DNA of 64,000 bases, from NCBI GenBank assembly GCA_007693335.1, contig REDU01000073.1, forward strand, positions 1-64,000. Reading direction: 5' to 3'. Made by a program: the position numbers and the translations under genes. Positions 10,096-21,078 of the stretch are shown piece after piece. The notes beneath the pieces are model-generated. The model saw only the letters and a program-made list of their open reading frames with translations, did no database searches and had not been told where the DNA came from. The DNA comes from Ilumatobacter sp. (lineage in GTDB: Bacteria > Actinomycetota > Acidimicrobiia > Acidimicrobiales > Ilumatobacteraceae). How positions within the stretch are numbered: the stretch's first letter is position 1; every line of letters begins with the position of its first letter.

Positions 10096-11033
10096 CCGAT
10101 GTCCTCGGGCTCGCCGTTCGTCGTCTGCTCGCTGGTCGACAGCTGGAGGAACACATCCTCGAGCGATGGACGGTGAACCGACAACGAGTGCAGCTCGATG
10201 CCCTGCTCGAGCGCCCAGGAGGTGATCGCATGCAGGTCGGCGGTGGGCGTGGACGACCTGAAGTCGACCCGTCCGTTCTCTCCGGCCGCGAGCGGACCCA
10301 ACCCCGGGAGCGCTGCGGTCAGGGCACCGCGATCGGAATCGGGCGGCAGCACGAACGACACGACCGTCGCGGGAGCGGCACCGATGAGTTCATCGGGGGT
10401 ACCTTCGGCCACCATCGATCCGTTCACCATCACCCCCACCCGGTCGGCCAGCTGCTCGGCCTCGTCGAGGTAGTGCGTGGTGAGCAGCACGGTGGTGCCG
10501 TCGGCGCACAGCGACCGCACGAGGTCCCACGATCTCCGGCGGGCGGCGGCATCGAAGCCCGTGGTGGGCTCGTCGAGGAACACCAGGTCGGGTCGTCCCA
10601 CGATGCCGAGCGCCAGGTCGATCCGGCGACGCTGCCCGCCCGACAGCGACCCGATGCGATGGTCCACCTTCTCCTCGAGCCCGACCATCGCCACGACCTC
10701 GTCGATCGGGCGCGTCCGGCGGTAGCACGAGCCGTACAGCCCGACCGCCTCACGAATGGTGAGCTCCGGTTCGATGCCCGAGGTCTGCAGCACGATGCCG
10801 ATGCGGTCGCGGAGCTCGCGCCCGCCGCGACCGGGGTCCAGACCGAGCACCGACACCTCACCCGACGTGCGCTGGCGATGCCCCTCGAGGATCTCGATCG
10901 TGGTCGACTTGCCGGCACCGTTGTGGCCGAGCAGGGCGTACACCTCCCCCGCTCGCACCTCGAACGACAGATCGTCCACCGCGACGAGGGAGCCGTAGGT
11001 CTTGCGGAGCCCGGTCACATTGATCGCCGACAC
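10092..11033 (-). CDS. ABC transporter ATP-binding protein, DrrA-like
   Basis: 313 residues: Walker A GHNGAGKST near 37-45, signature LSGGQRRR, Walker B LVFLDEPTTGFD, H-loop TTHYLDEAEQ and a C-terminal DrrA-type extension of about 90 residues. The GTG start lies 8 nt after TAGCGT (plus-strand ACGCTA at 11042-11047), so the operon ATPase-permease-methyltransferase is probably leaderless at its 5' end. Confidence 0.92.
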   Translation of the reverse strand: MSAINVTGLRKTYGSLVAVDDLSFEVRAGEVYALLGHNGAGKSTTIEILEGHRQRTSGEVSVLGLDPGRGGRELRDRIGIVLQTSGIEPELTIREAVGLYGSCYRRTRPIDEVVAMVGLEEKVDHRIGSLSGGQRRRIDLALGIVGRPDLVFLDEPTTGFDAAARRRSWDLVRSLCADGTTVLLTTHYLDEAEQLADRVGVMVNGSMVAEGTPDELIGAAPATVVSFVLPPDSDRGALTAALPGLGPLAAGENGRVDFRSSTPTADLHAITSWALEQGIELHSLSVHRPSLEDVFLQLSTSEQTTNGEPEDIG

Positions 11034-11069
11034 GACGGTCGACGCTACCGCGAGTGGGGCCGAGAGGTG

Positions 11070-11489
11070 TCAGGGGCGAGCCGAGGAGATCGGGAGTCCG
11101 GTGTCGTTGCGGAGGTGCTCGGCTGCCGGCACGAAGTACGCCAGCAGCTCAGCAGCGACCTCGTCACCGGCGTCGGTCTCGGCACACACCTGCTCGACCG
11201 CTGTCGCCATGTGGCCGAGCCAGTGGTCGCGCTCGGCCGGACCGATGTGGAACGGCATGTGGCGCATCCGCAGACGAGGGTGGCCACGTTCGTCGCTGTA
11301 CGTGGTGGGCCCGCCCCAGTACTGCACGAGGAACCCGGTCAGCCGGTGCCGGGCACCGGTGAGGTCGGGAGCCTCCGGGTACAGCGGGAGCAGCACCGGA
11401 TCGGTCGCAACGCCCTCGTAGAACACATCGACGAGACGCTCGAAGAACGGCTGGCCATCGACCCGCTCGTACAACGTTGGATCGCTCAC
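11070..11489 (-). CDS. glbO: Group II truncated haemoglobin (GlbO-like)
   Basis: Haem protein of the 2/2 globin fold, likely for O2/NO chemistry or redox defence. The 139 residues include the N-terminal PFFERLVDVFYEGVATDPVL, the B10/CD tyrosine in FLVQYWGGPTTYSD, the proximal F8 region RMRHMPFHI and the group II tryptophan in RDHWLGHM. TAGGCT lies 6 nt before the GTG start, a leaderless arrangement. It stands alone between the ABC operon and a small gene. Confidence 0.9.
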   Translation of the reverse strand: MSDPTLYERVDGQPFFERLVDVFYEGVATDPVLLPLYPEAPDLTGARHRLTGFLVQYWGGPTTYSDERGHPRLRMRHMPFHIGPAERDHWLGHMATAVEQVCAETDAGDEVAAELLAYFVPAAEHLRNDTGLPISSARP

Positions 11490-11526
11490 GCCGCCAGCCT
11501 AGGAGCGGGTGTGCAGTGCCCGGGCC

Positions 11527-11721
11527 TCAGGCCGTGGGCTCGAACTTGCGGTACTCGACCAGCTCATGACGCTGGACGACGAAGGGTGTCGAGTCGTCGC
11601 ACGCATCGAGGATCACGGCCGTCTCGGCGGCCAGGAGCACCAGTGCGGTGATCAGCTCACCGTTGCGCTCGATCTCGATCACGTCGCCGGTCTCGAGCCG
11701 CTCCATCAGCATCGTCGTCAT
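11527..11721 (-). CDS. Small conserved-looking protein, function unknown
   Basis: A 64-residue product (MTTMLMERLETGDVIEIERNG at the start) with a beta-rich pattern: D-V-I-E-I, a hydrophobic L-I-T-A-L-V-L-L strand and a charged C-terminus. ATG 11721 has GAAGGA 6 nt upstream. A second candidate, ATG 11775, has GGAGG 9 nt upstream and would give 82 residues. No family recognised. Most genes here lack a Shine-Dalgarno, so two good ones in front of this gene stand out. Confidence 0.6.
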   Translation of the reverse strand: MTTMLMERLETGDVIEIERNGELITALVLLAAETAVILDACDDSTPFVVQRHELVEYRKFEPTA

Positions 11722-11836
11722 GAGGTTCCTTCTTCCCGTCTGCTCGCTCTCGGTTGAGCGAGCCATGTTCTGCATCGGTTCAAACCTCCGAGACCTTGAA
11801 AGATTCCTGACGAAGGTGTGGCAGCCGACACGTCGG

Positions 11837-11878
11837 CCGCGCACGGGTCGCCGCGCACGGGTCTCCGCGCGCGGGTTC
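11837..11878. repeat. 14-bp intergenic tandem repeat
   Basis: Three units: CCGCGCACGGGTCG, CCGCGCACGGGTCT and CCGCGCGCGGGTTC, between the small gene and the O-methyltransferase, just upstream of the latter's -10 box. Confidence 0.8.
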
Positions 11879-11890
11879 CAGCCAACGGGT

Positions 11891-11896
11891 TACGGT
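11891..11896 (+). promoter_or_regulatory. -10 box TACGGT of the O-methyltransferase gene
   Basis: Seven nt before ATG 11904; supports that start over GTG 11895 and implies a leaderless mRNA. Confidence 0.5.
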
Positions 11897-11903
11897 GCCG
11901 ACC

Positions 11904-12590
11904 ATGACGAAGTCGATGAGTCCCTGGCTCGACCCCGACGTGGCCCAGTACGTCCTGGACCACACCGCCGGACCGGACGAGGTGCTGGCCGATCTCGTGC
12001 GCGAGACCGCCGAGAGCACGGGCGATCGGGCCGGGATGCAGATCGCCACCGACCAGGGCGTTCTCCTCTCGCTCCTGGTCGGTCTCGTGGGCGCCGAACG
12101 GGCGGTCGAGGTCGGCACCTTCACCGGGTACTCGTCGATCTGCATCGCCCGCGCCCTCCGCCCGAACGGTCGACTGCTCTGCTGCGACGTGAGCGAGCAC
12201 TGGACCGACATCGCCCGCCGGGCCTGGGAGCGTGCCGGGCTCACCGATCGGATCGAGCTGCGCCTCGCCCCGGCACTCGACACACTCACTGCGCTGCCAC
12301 CCGACGGGATGGAGGTCGCCGGCATCGAGAACGGACCCATCGACGTCGCGTTCATCGATGCCGACAAGGGCCGGTACCAGGCGTACTACGACGAGCTGGT
12401 GCCCCGCATGCGTGCGGGCGGACTCATCTGCGCCGACAACACCCTGTGGTCGGGAGCGGTCACCAACGAGACCGACGACGCCGACACCCGCGCCCTGCAG
12501 CAGTTCAACGAGCACGTGGCCGCCGACCCACGGGTCGAGAGCTACATCCTCCCGGTGGCCGACGGCCTCACCCTGATCCGCAAACGCTGA
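11904..12590 (+). CDS. Class I O-methyltransferase, caffeoyl-CoA OMT type
   Basis: 228 residues. SAM-binding motif VEVGTFTGYSSICIARAL near 72-89 and the metal-binding DADKGRYQAYY with D-N near 182 place it in the cation-dependent small-molecule O-methyltransferase family (catechol/caffeoyl-CoA type). Substrate unknown. Start chosen by the leaderless -10 box. It stands alone and converges on the enoyl-CoA hydratase gene. Confidence 0.9.
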   Translation: MTKSMSPWLDPDVAQYVLDHTAGPDEVLADLVRETAESTGDRAGMQIATDQGVLLSLLVGLVGAERAVEVGTFTGYSSICIARALRPNGRLLCCDVSEHWTDIARRAWERAGLTDRIELRLAPALDTLTALPPDGMEVAGIENGPIDVAFIDADKGRYQAYYDELVPRMRAGGLICADNTLWSGAVTNETDDADTRALQQFNEHVAADPRVESYILPVADGLTLIRKR

Positions 12591-12615
12591 GCCGCCCCGA
12601 CGGAGTCGCGGTCAG
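12587..12615. terminator. Hairpin at the convergent OMT / enoyl-CoA hydratase junction
   Basis: CTGAGCCGC (12587-12595) pairs with GCGGTCAG (12608-12615) with one bulge. The arms contain the stop codons of both genes. Confidence 0.45.
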
Positions 12616-13481
12616 GAGAACTGCGGCTCGATCCAGTCGGGGAACACCTCGGGAAGATCGGCGCTGACCCGGTTCGGGAACTCGGCCGGCCGCTTCTCGA
12701 GGAAGCTGGTCACACCCTCACGGGCATCGAGACTGGCCCCACGCTCCTTGATGCCGCGACTGTCGACGCGATGCGCCTCCATCGGGTGGCTCGCGCCCAG
12801 CATGCGCCACAGCATCTGCCGGGTGAGCGAGACCGAGACCGGCGCCGAACTCTCCGCGATCTCCGTCGCCAGAGCCCGGGCCGCGGGCAGCAGGTCGTCG
12901 GGCTCGTGCAGGCTGCGCACCAGGCCGCCCGCCAACGCCTCGTCCGCGGGGAAGACCCGACCCGTGTAGCACCACTCGGCCGCCTGGCTGATCCCCACGA
13001 GACGCGGCAGGAACCAGCTCGAGCAGGCCTCTGGAACGATGCCGCGGCGGGCGAACACGAACCCGAACTTGGCAGCAGTGCTCGCGAGCCGGATGTCCAT
13101 CGGCAGCGTCATGGTGACCCCGACCCCCACGGCGGCGCCGTTGATCGCACCGATCACGGGCTTGGTGCATTCGAAGATCCGCAGCGTGAGCATTCCACCG
13201 CCGTCGCGCGGGACACCAACGGAGGTCTGGACGTCGGAGCCGCCCCGGGCGAACGTCTCGCCACCCGACGACAGGTCGGCGCCGGCGCAGAAGCCCCGCC
13301 CCTCCCCCGTCACGATCACGGCGCGGACGTCGTCATCGGCGTCGATCAGGTCGAACGCCGTGATCATCTCGTGCATCATCGTGTCGGTGAAGGCGTTCAG
13401 CTTGTCGGGGCGGTGCAGGGTGAGGGTGGCGACACGGTCGCTCACGTCGTAACGGATCTGCGCGAAGTCGGGGGTGCTCAT
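12612..13481 (-). CDS. Enoyl-CoA hydratase/isomerase family protein
   Basis: 289 residues with the crotonase oxyanion segments GFCAGADLSSGG near 65-76 and NGAAVGVGVTMTLPMD near 114-129. The usual general-acid region reads FVFARRGIVPEACSSWFLPRLVG, with Glu retained, so a hydratase or isomerase role is plausible. A likely role is fatty-acid or aromatic degradation; substrate unknown. TACCGT 8 nt before the ATG indicates a leaderless transcript. Confidence 0.88.
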   Translation of the reverse strand: MSTPDFAQIRYDVSDRVATLTLHRPDKLNAFTDTMMHEMITAFDLIDADDDVRAVIVTGEGRGFCAGADLSSGGETFARGGSDVQTSVGVPRDGGGMLTLRIFECTKPVIGAINGAAVGVGVTMTLPMDIRLASTAAKFGFVFARRGIVPEACSSWFLPRLVGISQAAEWCYTGRVFPADEALAGGLVRSLHEPDDLLPAARALATEIAESSAPVSVSLTRQMLWRMLGASHPMEAHRVDSRGIKERGASLDAREGVTSFLEKRPAEFPNRVSADLPEVFPDWIEPQFS

Positions 13482-13521
13482 CGAGTTCGACGGTAGCGAG
13501 ACGGATCAGAGGTCCCGCTAC

Positions 13522-14430
13522 TCAGACGTCGAGGAAGCGGGATGCCGCGATGCCCGAGCCGATCATGCCGACCAGCGCGCCGAACGCGATGATTCCGAGC
13601 ATCACCCAGTTGAGGTAGCCGTCGCTGACCACGAGCGCGGCGAAGCCCGAGTTCTCGGGGAACTCGGCCACGCCGGCGGTCCACCGGTTGTTGATGAACC
13701 ACAGGGCGCCACAGGCCGTGGCACCGCCGATGATGCCCTGCACCAGACCCTCGAGCATGAACGGGACGCGGATGAACCAGTCGGTGGCCCCGACCAGCTT
13801 CATCACCTCGATCTCGCGCCGGCGGGCGAACATGGCGGTGCGGATGGTGTTCCAGATCAGCAAGGTGGCGGCGAACATCAGCGAGATCCACAGCCCCGTG
13901 GTGTAGAGACCCACGAAGCCCTGCAGGCGCGAGATGAGGTCGAGTTGATCCTCGGCCAGGGTGACCGACAGCACGTTGGGCAGACCGTCCTGGTACGCCT
14001 CCCGCAGCGCCCGGAGCGTGAGCACGTCGGTGCCCTCGGTGGGTACCACCCGGTACTGCGTCGGGATGTTGGTCTCGGTGAGGAGTTCGAGCGTGGCCGG
14101 ATCGCCCGCGAACAACCGCTGTGCATCCTCGAGCGAGCAAGCGACGTCGCAGTAGCTCCAACTCGCGATGATCGAGCCCTCCTGGGCCGCGAGCGCCTCC
14201 TCGATCACCGATCGCTGTTCCTCGGTGGCCTGGGCCTGGACGAACACGATCATCTCGACGCCGCCCTCCCAGCGTGAGAGCAGGTTGTCGAAGCCCTCCT
14301 GGATCAGCAACGTGAGTCCGAAGATCAGCAGCGACACCGCGGCGGTGATGATGGCCGCGACGGTGAGGGTGATGTTGCGCTGGAAGCTCGCCCAGGTCTC
14401 CCGGAGCGTGTAGGTCAGTCGGGACCACAT
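13522..14430 (-). CDS. ftsX: Cell-division protein FtsX
   Basis: Membrane half of FtsEX, which activates peptidoglycan hydrolases at the septum. The 302 residues have the FtsX plan: TM1 near 20-45, an extracytoplasmic domain of about 110 residues with a Cys pair in SYCDVACS, then three C-terminal TMs, with the cytoplasmic RRREIEVMKLVGAT loop. MWSRLTYTL at 14430 is the start; it lies 13 bp after the ftsE stop. Confidence 0.94.
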   Translation of the reverse strand: MWSRLTYTLRETWASFQRNITLTVAAIITAAVSLLIFGLTLLIQEGFDNLLSRWEGGVEMIVFVQAQATEEQRSVIEEALAAQEGSIIASWSYCDVACSLEDAQRLFAGDPATLELLTETNIPTQYRVVPTEGTDVLTLRALREAYQDGLPNVLSVTLAEDQLDLISRLQGFVGLYTTGLWISLMFAATLLIWNTIRTAMFARRREIEVMKLVGATDWFIRVPFMLEGLVQGIIGGATACGALWFINNRWTAGVAEFPENSGFAALVVSDGYLNWVMLGIIAFGALVGMIGSGIAASRFLDV

Positions 14431-14443
14431 CAGTCGGACACCC

Positions 14444-15121
14444 TCACTCGTACACCCCACGTGCCTGGTCACGGACGATCACGCCGCGGTCGAGCTGGAT
14501 CACGCGCTTGCGCATGGTGTTCACGATGCGCTGGTCGTGGGTGGCCATCACCACGGTGGTGCCGGTGGTGTTGATCCGGTCGAGGAGGCGCATGATCCCC
14601 TCGCCCGTGGCCGGGTCGAGGTTGCCGGTGGGCTCGTCGGCCAGCAGGATCAGCGGACGGTTCACGAAGGCCCTGGCCACCGAGACCCGCTGCTGCTCAC
14701 CACCCGACAGCTGGTTCGGGAAGCGATCCTCCTTGCCGGCGAGACCGACCAGGTCGAGCACGGCCGGAACCTGCTGTCGGATCACGTGTCGGGGCCGACC
14801 GATCACCTCCTGTGCGAAGGCGACGTTCTCGAACACCGTCTTCTCGGTCAGCAGCTTGTAGTCCTGGAACACGTTGCCGATGTTGCGGCGGAGGTGTGGC
14901 ACCCGTCCGGGCGGCATGTCGACGATGTTGCGGCCGGCCACCCACACGGCCCCGCGCTCGGGGCGCTCCTCGCGGTTGAGCAGGCGGAGCATGGTGCTCT
15001 TGCCCGACCCCGAGGGCCCCACGAGGAACACGAACTCACCCTTCGCGACCTCGAACGAGGCGTCGTGCAGGGCGACCACCTCGGCGGAGTAGGACTTCGT
15101 CACGTTCTCGAGTCGGATCAT
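14444..15121 (-). CDS. ftsE: Cell-division ATP-binding protein FtsE
   Basis: ATPase of FtsEX. 225 residues with Walker A GPSGSGKST (35-43), Q-loop NVFQDYKLL, signature LSGGEQQRVSVARA and Walker B ILLADEPTGNLD followed by MATHD. The order prfB-ftsE-ftsX is conserved in actinobacteria. smpB, which often follows ftsX, is absent here. Confidence 0.96.
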   Translation of the reverse strand: MIRLENVTKSYSAEVVALHDASFEVAKGEFVFLVGPSGSGKSTMLRLLNREERPERGAVWVAGRNIVDMPPGRVPHLRRNIGNVFQDYKLLTEKTVFENVAFAQEVIGRPRHVIRQQVPAVLDLVGLAGKEDRFPNQLSGGEQQRVSVARAFVNRPLILLADEPTGNLDPATGEGIMRLLDRINTTGTTVVMATHDQRIVNTMRKRVIQLDRGVIVRDQARGVYE

Positions 15122-15169
15122 GCGGGCTCCAGGGGGCTCACAGACGGTAGCGCGACCGACCGGCCGGGC

Positions 15170-16273
15170 TCAGGCACCCTGACCGGCCCGACGCCAGCGC
15201 AGGTACCCCTCGATGAAGAGGTCGATGTCGCCGTCGAGTACGCCCGTCACGTTGCCGGACTCGACCTCGGTACGCAGGTCCTTGACCATCTGGTACGGCT
15301 GCACGACATAGCTGCGGATCTGGCTCCCCCAGCCGACCTGCGCCTGCTTGCCGGCGATCGCATCGAGTTCGTCGGCCCGCTCCTCCTCGACCTTCGCGGC
15401 CAACATCGCCTTGAGGCGGCCCATGGCCTTCTCGCGGTTCTGCAGCTGGCTGCGCTCCTCCTGGGAACTCGCCACGAGACCGGTCGGCTCGTGGATGAGC
15501 CGGACCGCCGACGACGTCTTGTTGATGTGCTGACCGCCGGCCCCCGAGGCCCGGAACACCTCCATGCGGATGTCGGACTCGTCGATGTCGAGATCGACGT
15601 CGTCGAGCACCGGCCACACCTGCACGGCCGCGAAGCTCGTCTGCCGACGTCCCTGGTTGTCGAACGGGCTGATCCGCACGAGCCGGTGCGTGCCCCGCTC
15701 GCTCGTCATGAGGCCGTAGGCGTACCGGCCGCTGAGGGTGAACTCGGCCGACAGGATGCCGGCCTCGGCGCCCTCGGAGACGCCGTCGAGCTGGAACGAC
15801 AGACCCCGCGCCTCGGCCCACCGCTCGTACATGCGCAGCAGGATCTCACTCCAGTCCTGGGCGTCGACGCCGCCGTCCTTGGCGTTGATCTGCACGATGC
15901 AGTCGAGCTCGTCGTGCTCACCCGTGAACAAGCTGCGCAACTCCAGCAGATCGAAGCGTCGGGAGATGTCGGCGATCTGGGCCTCGATGTCGGGCTCCTG
16001 GGAATCGTCGTTCTCCTCGCGAGCCATCTCGTGGAGCACCTCGACATCGTCGAGATCGGCCGCCAGCGAGTCGTAGGCGTCGAGATCGTCCTTGACGTTC
16101 GCGTAGTCGGCATTGACCTTCTTGGCGAGCTCGGCGTCGTCCCAGAGACCCGGCCGGGACACCTCGATCTCGAGCTCGACCAGGCGATTGCGTGCCTCGT
16201 CGACCTCGAGGTACACACGGGTCTCGTCGAGTCGTCGTCGCAGATCGCGCAGGTCGTCGGTGAAATCACGCAT
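15170..16273 (-). CDS. prfB: Peptide chain release factor 2
   Basis: Terminates at UGA and UAA. 367 residues with the anticodon-like SPF at 202-204 and the catalytic GGQ at 246-248 (GAGGQHINKTSSAVRL). The gene is one continuous frame; there is no programmed +1 frameshift at the 5' end. It starts 27 bp after the secA stop and precedes ftsE by 48 bp. Confidence 0.96.
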   Translation of the reverse strand: MRDFTDDLRDLRRRLDETRVYLEVDEARNRLVELEIEVSRPGLWDDAELAKKVNADYANVKDDLDAYDSLAADLDDVEVLHEMAREENDDSQEPDIEAQIADISRRFDLLELRSLFTGEHDELDCIVQINAKDGGVDAQDWSEILLRMYERWAEARGLSFQLDGVSEGAEAGILSAEFTLSGRYAYGLMTSERGTHRLVRISPFDNQGRRQTSFAAVQVWPVLDDVDLDIDESDIRMEVFRASGAGGQHINKTSSAVRLIHEPTGLVASSQEERSQLQNREKAMGRLKAMLAAKVEEERADELDAIAGKQAQVGWGSQIRSYVVQPYQMVKDLRTEVESGNVTGVLDGDIDLFIEGYLRWRRAGQGA

Positions 16274-16300
16274 CAGGGGTGGCTCGGTTCGCGAGGCGGG

Positions 16301-19081
<2,781 letters not shown>

Positions 19082-19142
19082 GCGGCTGTTCATGCTACCG
19101 GTGACACGCTGGTCACACGGTTCGCTCTCACGCCACTTCGCA

Positions 19143-19176
19143 CGGCCGTTGTCGCAGGGCCGTTGTCGCAGGGCCG
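19143..19176. repeat. 14-bp tandem repeat upstream of secA
   Basis: GGGCCGTTGTCGCA-type unit, two full copies plus GGGCCGA, in the 104-bp gap between comF and secA. Confidence 0.7.
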
Positions 19177-19185
19177 ATCTCACGA

Positions 19186-19887
19186 TCACGCGCTCTGGCG
19201 GACCCCAGCACCCGTGCCGTCGACCGGCCACGGACCGGTGACGACCTCACCCCACCGCTGCCGGCGGGACGCCAGGCCGCCGGGCGTGGACGCCACGGCC
19301 GCCGACACGACGTCGATCGCGCCGGCACCGCGGAGACACTCCGCCGCACTCCGCAGGGTGGCACCCGTGGTGACCACGTCGTCGATCACGAGCACCCGCC
19401 GGCCGGCGACATCGGGCCGGATGCGGAACGTCGGGCCCTGGAGCCGATCGACACGGCCACGACCGGTCTGCGCTGGTTGAGCGCCATCGCGCTCGAGCAG
19501 CCGACGGCTCCGCAGCCCGAGCTGACGAGCCACCTGCTCGGCCACGAGCTGCGCCTGGTCGAACCCGCGCTGGCGCCGACGATGCGGCGAGGTGGGCGCC
19601 CAGGTCACCACGTCGACATCGACCCCGGGACGGATGCCGGCTGCCAGCAGCCGGTTCACGAGCAGACCTGCGAGATGCCCGGCGAGTTGGCGGCGATTCC
19701 GGTACTTGAACCCCAACACGACGTCGCGCGCACGGCCGGTGAACGGCACCGCCGAGATCACACGGTGATCGGCGGGACCGGTCGCCCCGGGCGGACGACG
19801 GGAGGGCTGGACGAGCGCGAACCGACAGGTTCGGCACAGCGGGACCCCGGGGCGATCGCACCCGGCACAACGTGACTGCAACAACAT
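19186..19887 (-). CDS. comF: ComF-family phosphoribosyltransferase-like protein
   Basis: 233 residues: an N-terminal C-x2-C ... C-x2-C zinc-ribbon (CAGC near 8 and CRTC near 18) and a C-terminal type I PRTase domain with the PRPP loop VLVIDDVVTTGATLRSA. ComF proteins assist DNA uptake in competent bacteria; the biochemical role is uncertain. It lies next to secA, as its homologue does in mycobacteria. Confidence 0.9.
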   Translation of the reverse strand: MLLQSRCAGCDRPGVPLCRTCRFALVQPSRRPPGATGPADHRVISAVPFTGRARDVVLGFKYRNRRQLAGHLAGLLVNRLLAAGIRPGVDVDVVTWAPTSPHRRRQRGFDQAQLVAEQVARQLGLRSRRLLERDGAQPAQTGRGRVDRLQGPTFRIRPDVAGRRVLVIDDVVTTGATLRSAAECLRGAGAIDVVSAAVASTPGGLASRRQRWGEVVTGPWPVDGTGAGVRQSA

Positions 19888-19926
19888 GTGGACCGTTGTA
19901 CAGAGGGGCTGTGACAGTCTCGGCCG

Positions 19927-20412
19927 ATGCGTCCGCCCCCTGAACCGGTCGTGACCGATCGCCGTCTCCAGTTCACGTGTCCGCCCGACGTGGTGTGGGC
20001 AGCGCTCACGGCCACCGACCGTTACCCGACGTGGTGGCCGTGGCTGAAGGAGTTCGACGGCACCGGCGTCTCCCAGGGCAGCACCTGGCGGTGTGCCGTC
20101 CGCTCACCACTCGGCTACACGGTGCGGTTCAACATCGCCCTCGAAGCAGTGGATCCGCCGAACTGTGTGCAGGCCTGCGTCTCGGGCGACATCGAGGGAA
20201 CGGCCAGCATCGCCCTGGCGCCCTCGGCAGCGGGGCCCGGAGCGGATTCGGCGCCGGGGGCACGACTCCAGCTCACCAGCCAACTCGTCCCCGTGCGCCC
20301 GCTCCTGCGGCATCTCACCCGGCTGGCTCCGGCGATCGCCAGGTGGGGGCACGACCGCATCCTGGCATCCGGCATCGACTCGTTCCGGACGCACGCGTTC
20401 CACGATCGATAG
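19927..20412 (+). CDS. SRPBCC (START-like) domain protein
   Basis: 161 residues of the polyketide-cyclase/START-like helix-grip fold: DRYPTWWPWLKEF near 31-43, alternating strands to about 130 and a long C-terminal helix containing H-D-R-I-L-A. It binds a hydrophobic ligand in related proteins; none can be named here. It is followed after 9 bp by the YczE-like gene. Confidence 0.75.
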   Translation: MRPPPEPVVTDRRLQFTCPPDVVWAALTATDRYPTWWPWLKEFDGTGVSQGSTWRCAVRSPLGYTVRFNIALEAVDPPNCVQACVSGDIEGTASIALAPSAAGPGADSAPGARLQLTSQLVPVRPLLRHLTRLAPAIARWGHDRILASGIDSFRTHAFHDR

Positions 20413-20421
20413 CGTTCCGCC

Positions 20422-21042
20422 GTGCTCTGGCTGCCCTCGGACCGACCCACCGAGCGGATCGTGCGGTGCGTGGGCGGTCTCGGACTGTTCGGGCTGGGCG
20501 TCGCCCTCATCATCCACGCCGAGTTGGGGCCCGCACCGTGGGACGTGCTCCACCAGGGTCTCGCCATCCTCACCGGCGTCGCGATCGGCACCGTGATCAT
20601 CATCGTGGGTGCGCTGCTGCTGTTGCTCTGGATCCCGCTGCGCGAACGGCCGGGGCTCGGCACCGTCCTCAACGCCGTCGAGATCGGGGTCGTGGTGAAC
20701 CTCGTGCTGCCCGTGCTCCCCGACACCGACCGACTGCTCCCGCGTCTCGTGCTGATGGCCGGCGGCATCGTGCTGGTGGCCATCGGCTCCGGCTTCTACA
20801 TCGGCTCGGGTCTCGGCCCCGGACCACGCGACGGCCTGATGACGGGGCTCGCCCGACTCGGCCTCTCGATCCGCGTCGCCCGCACCTCCATCGAGCTGAC
20901 CGTGGTGGCCGGTGGCCTGGCGCTCGGCGGCTCCATCGGCATCGGCACCGCGCTGTTCGCCCTCGGTATCGGTCCCCTCGTGCAGGTGTTCCTCCCCCGC
21001 CTCACCCTGCCCGCCGCCACCACCGCCAGCCGAGAGGTGTGA
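20422..21042 (+). CDS. YczE/YitT-like integral membrane protein
   Basis: 206 residues, five to six membrane segments. G-L-G-P-A-P-W-D-V near 31 and G-S-G-L-G-P-G-P-R-D-G-L-M near 133 are the duplicated hallmark of the YczE family. Function unknown, possibly transport. GTG 20422 has TAGCGT ending 6 nt upstream, overlapping the previous gene's stop, so it may have its own leaderless promoter. Confidence 0.82.
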   Translation: MLWLPSDRPTERIVRCVGGLGLFGLGVALIIHAELGPAPWDVLHQGLAILTGVAIGTVIIIVGALLLLLWIPLRERPGLGTVLNAVEIGVVVNLVLPVLPDTDRLLPRLVLMAGGIVLVAIGSGFYIGSGLGPGPRDGLMTGLARLGLSIRVARTSIELTVVAGGLALGGSIGIGTALFALGIGPLVQVFLPRLTLPAATTASREV

Positions 21043-21078
21043 CGTCACGACGCAGCACCCTGCACCCTGACGTCACAC
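21037..21078. terminator. Bidirectional hairpin containing both stop codons
   Basis: GTGTGACGTCA (21037-21047) and TGACGTCACAC (21068-21078), a perfect 11-bp stem with a 20-nt loop. The left arm contains the TGA of the YczE-like gene and the right arm the stop of the AbiEi-like gene. Confidence 0.75.

Noticed and set aside
16200-16273. Programmed +1 frameshift in prfB
   Set aside because: The gene is a single open frame from MRDFTDDLRD and lacks the CUUUGA slip site.
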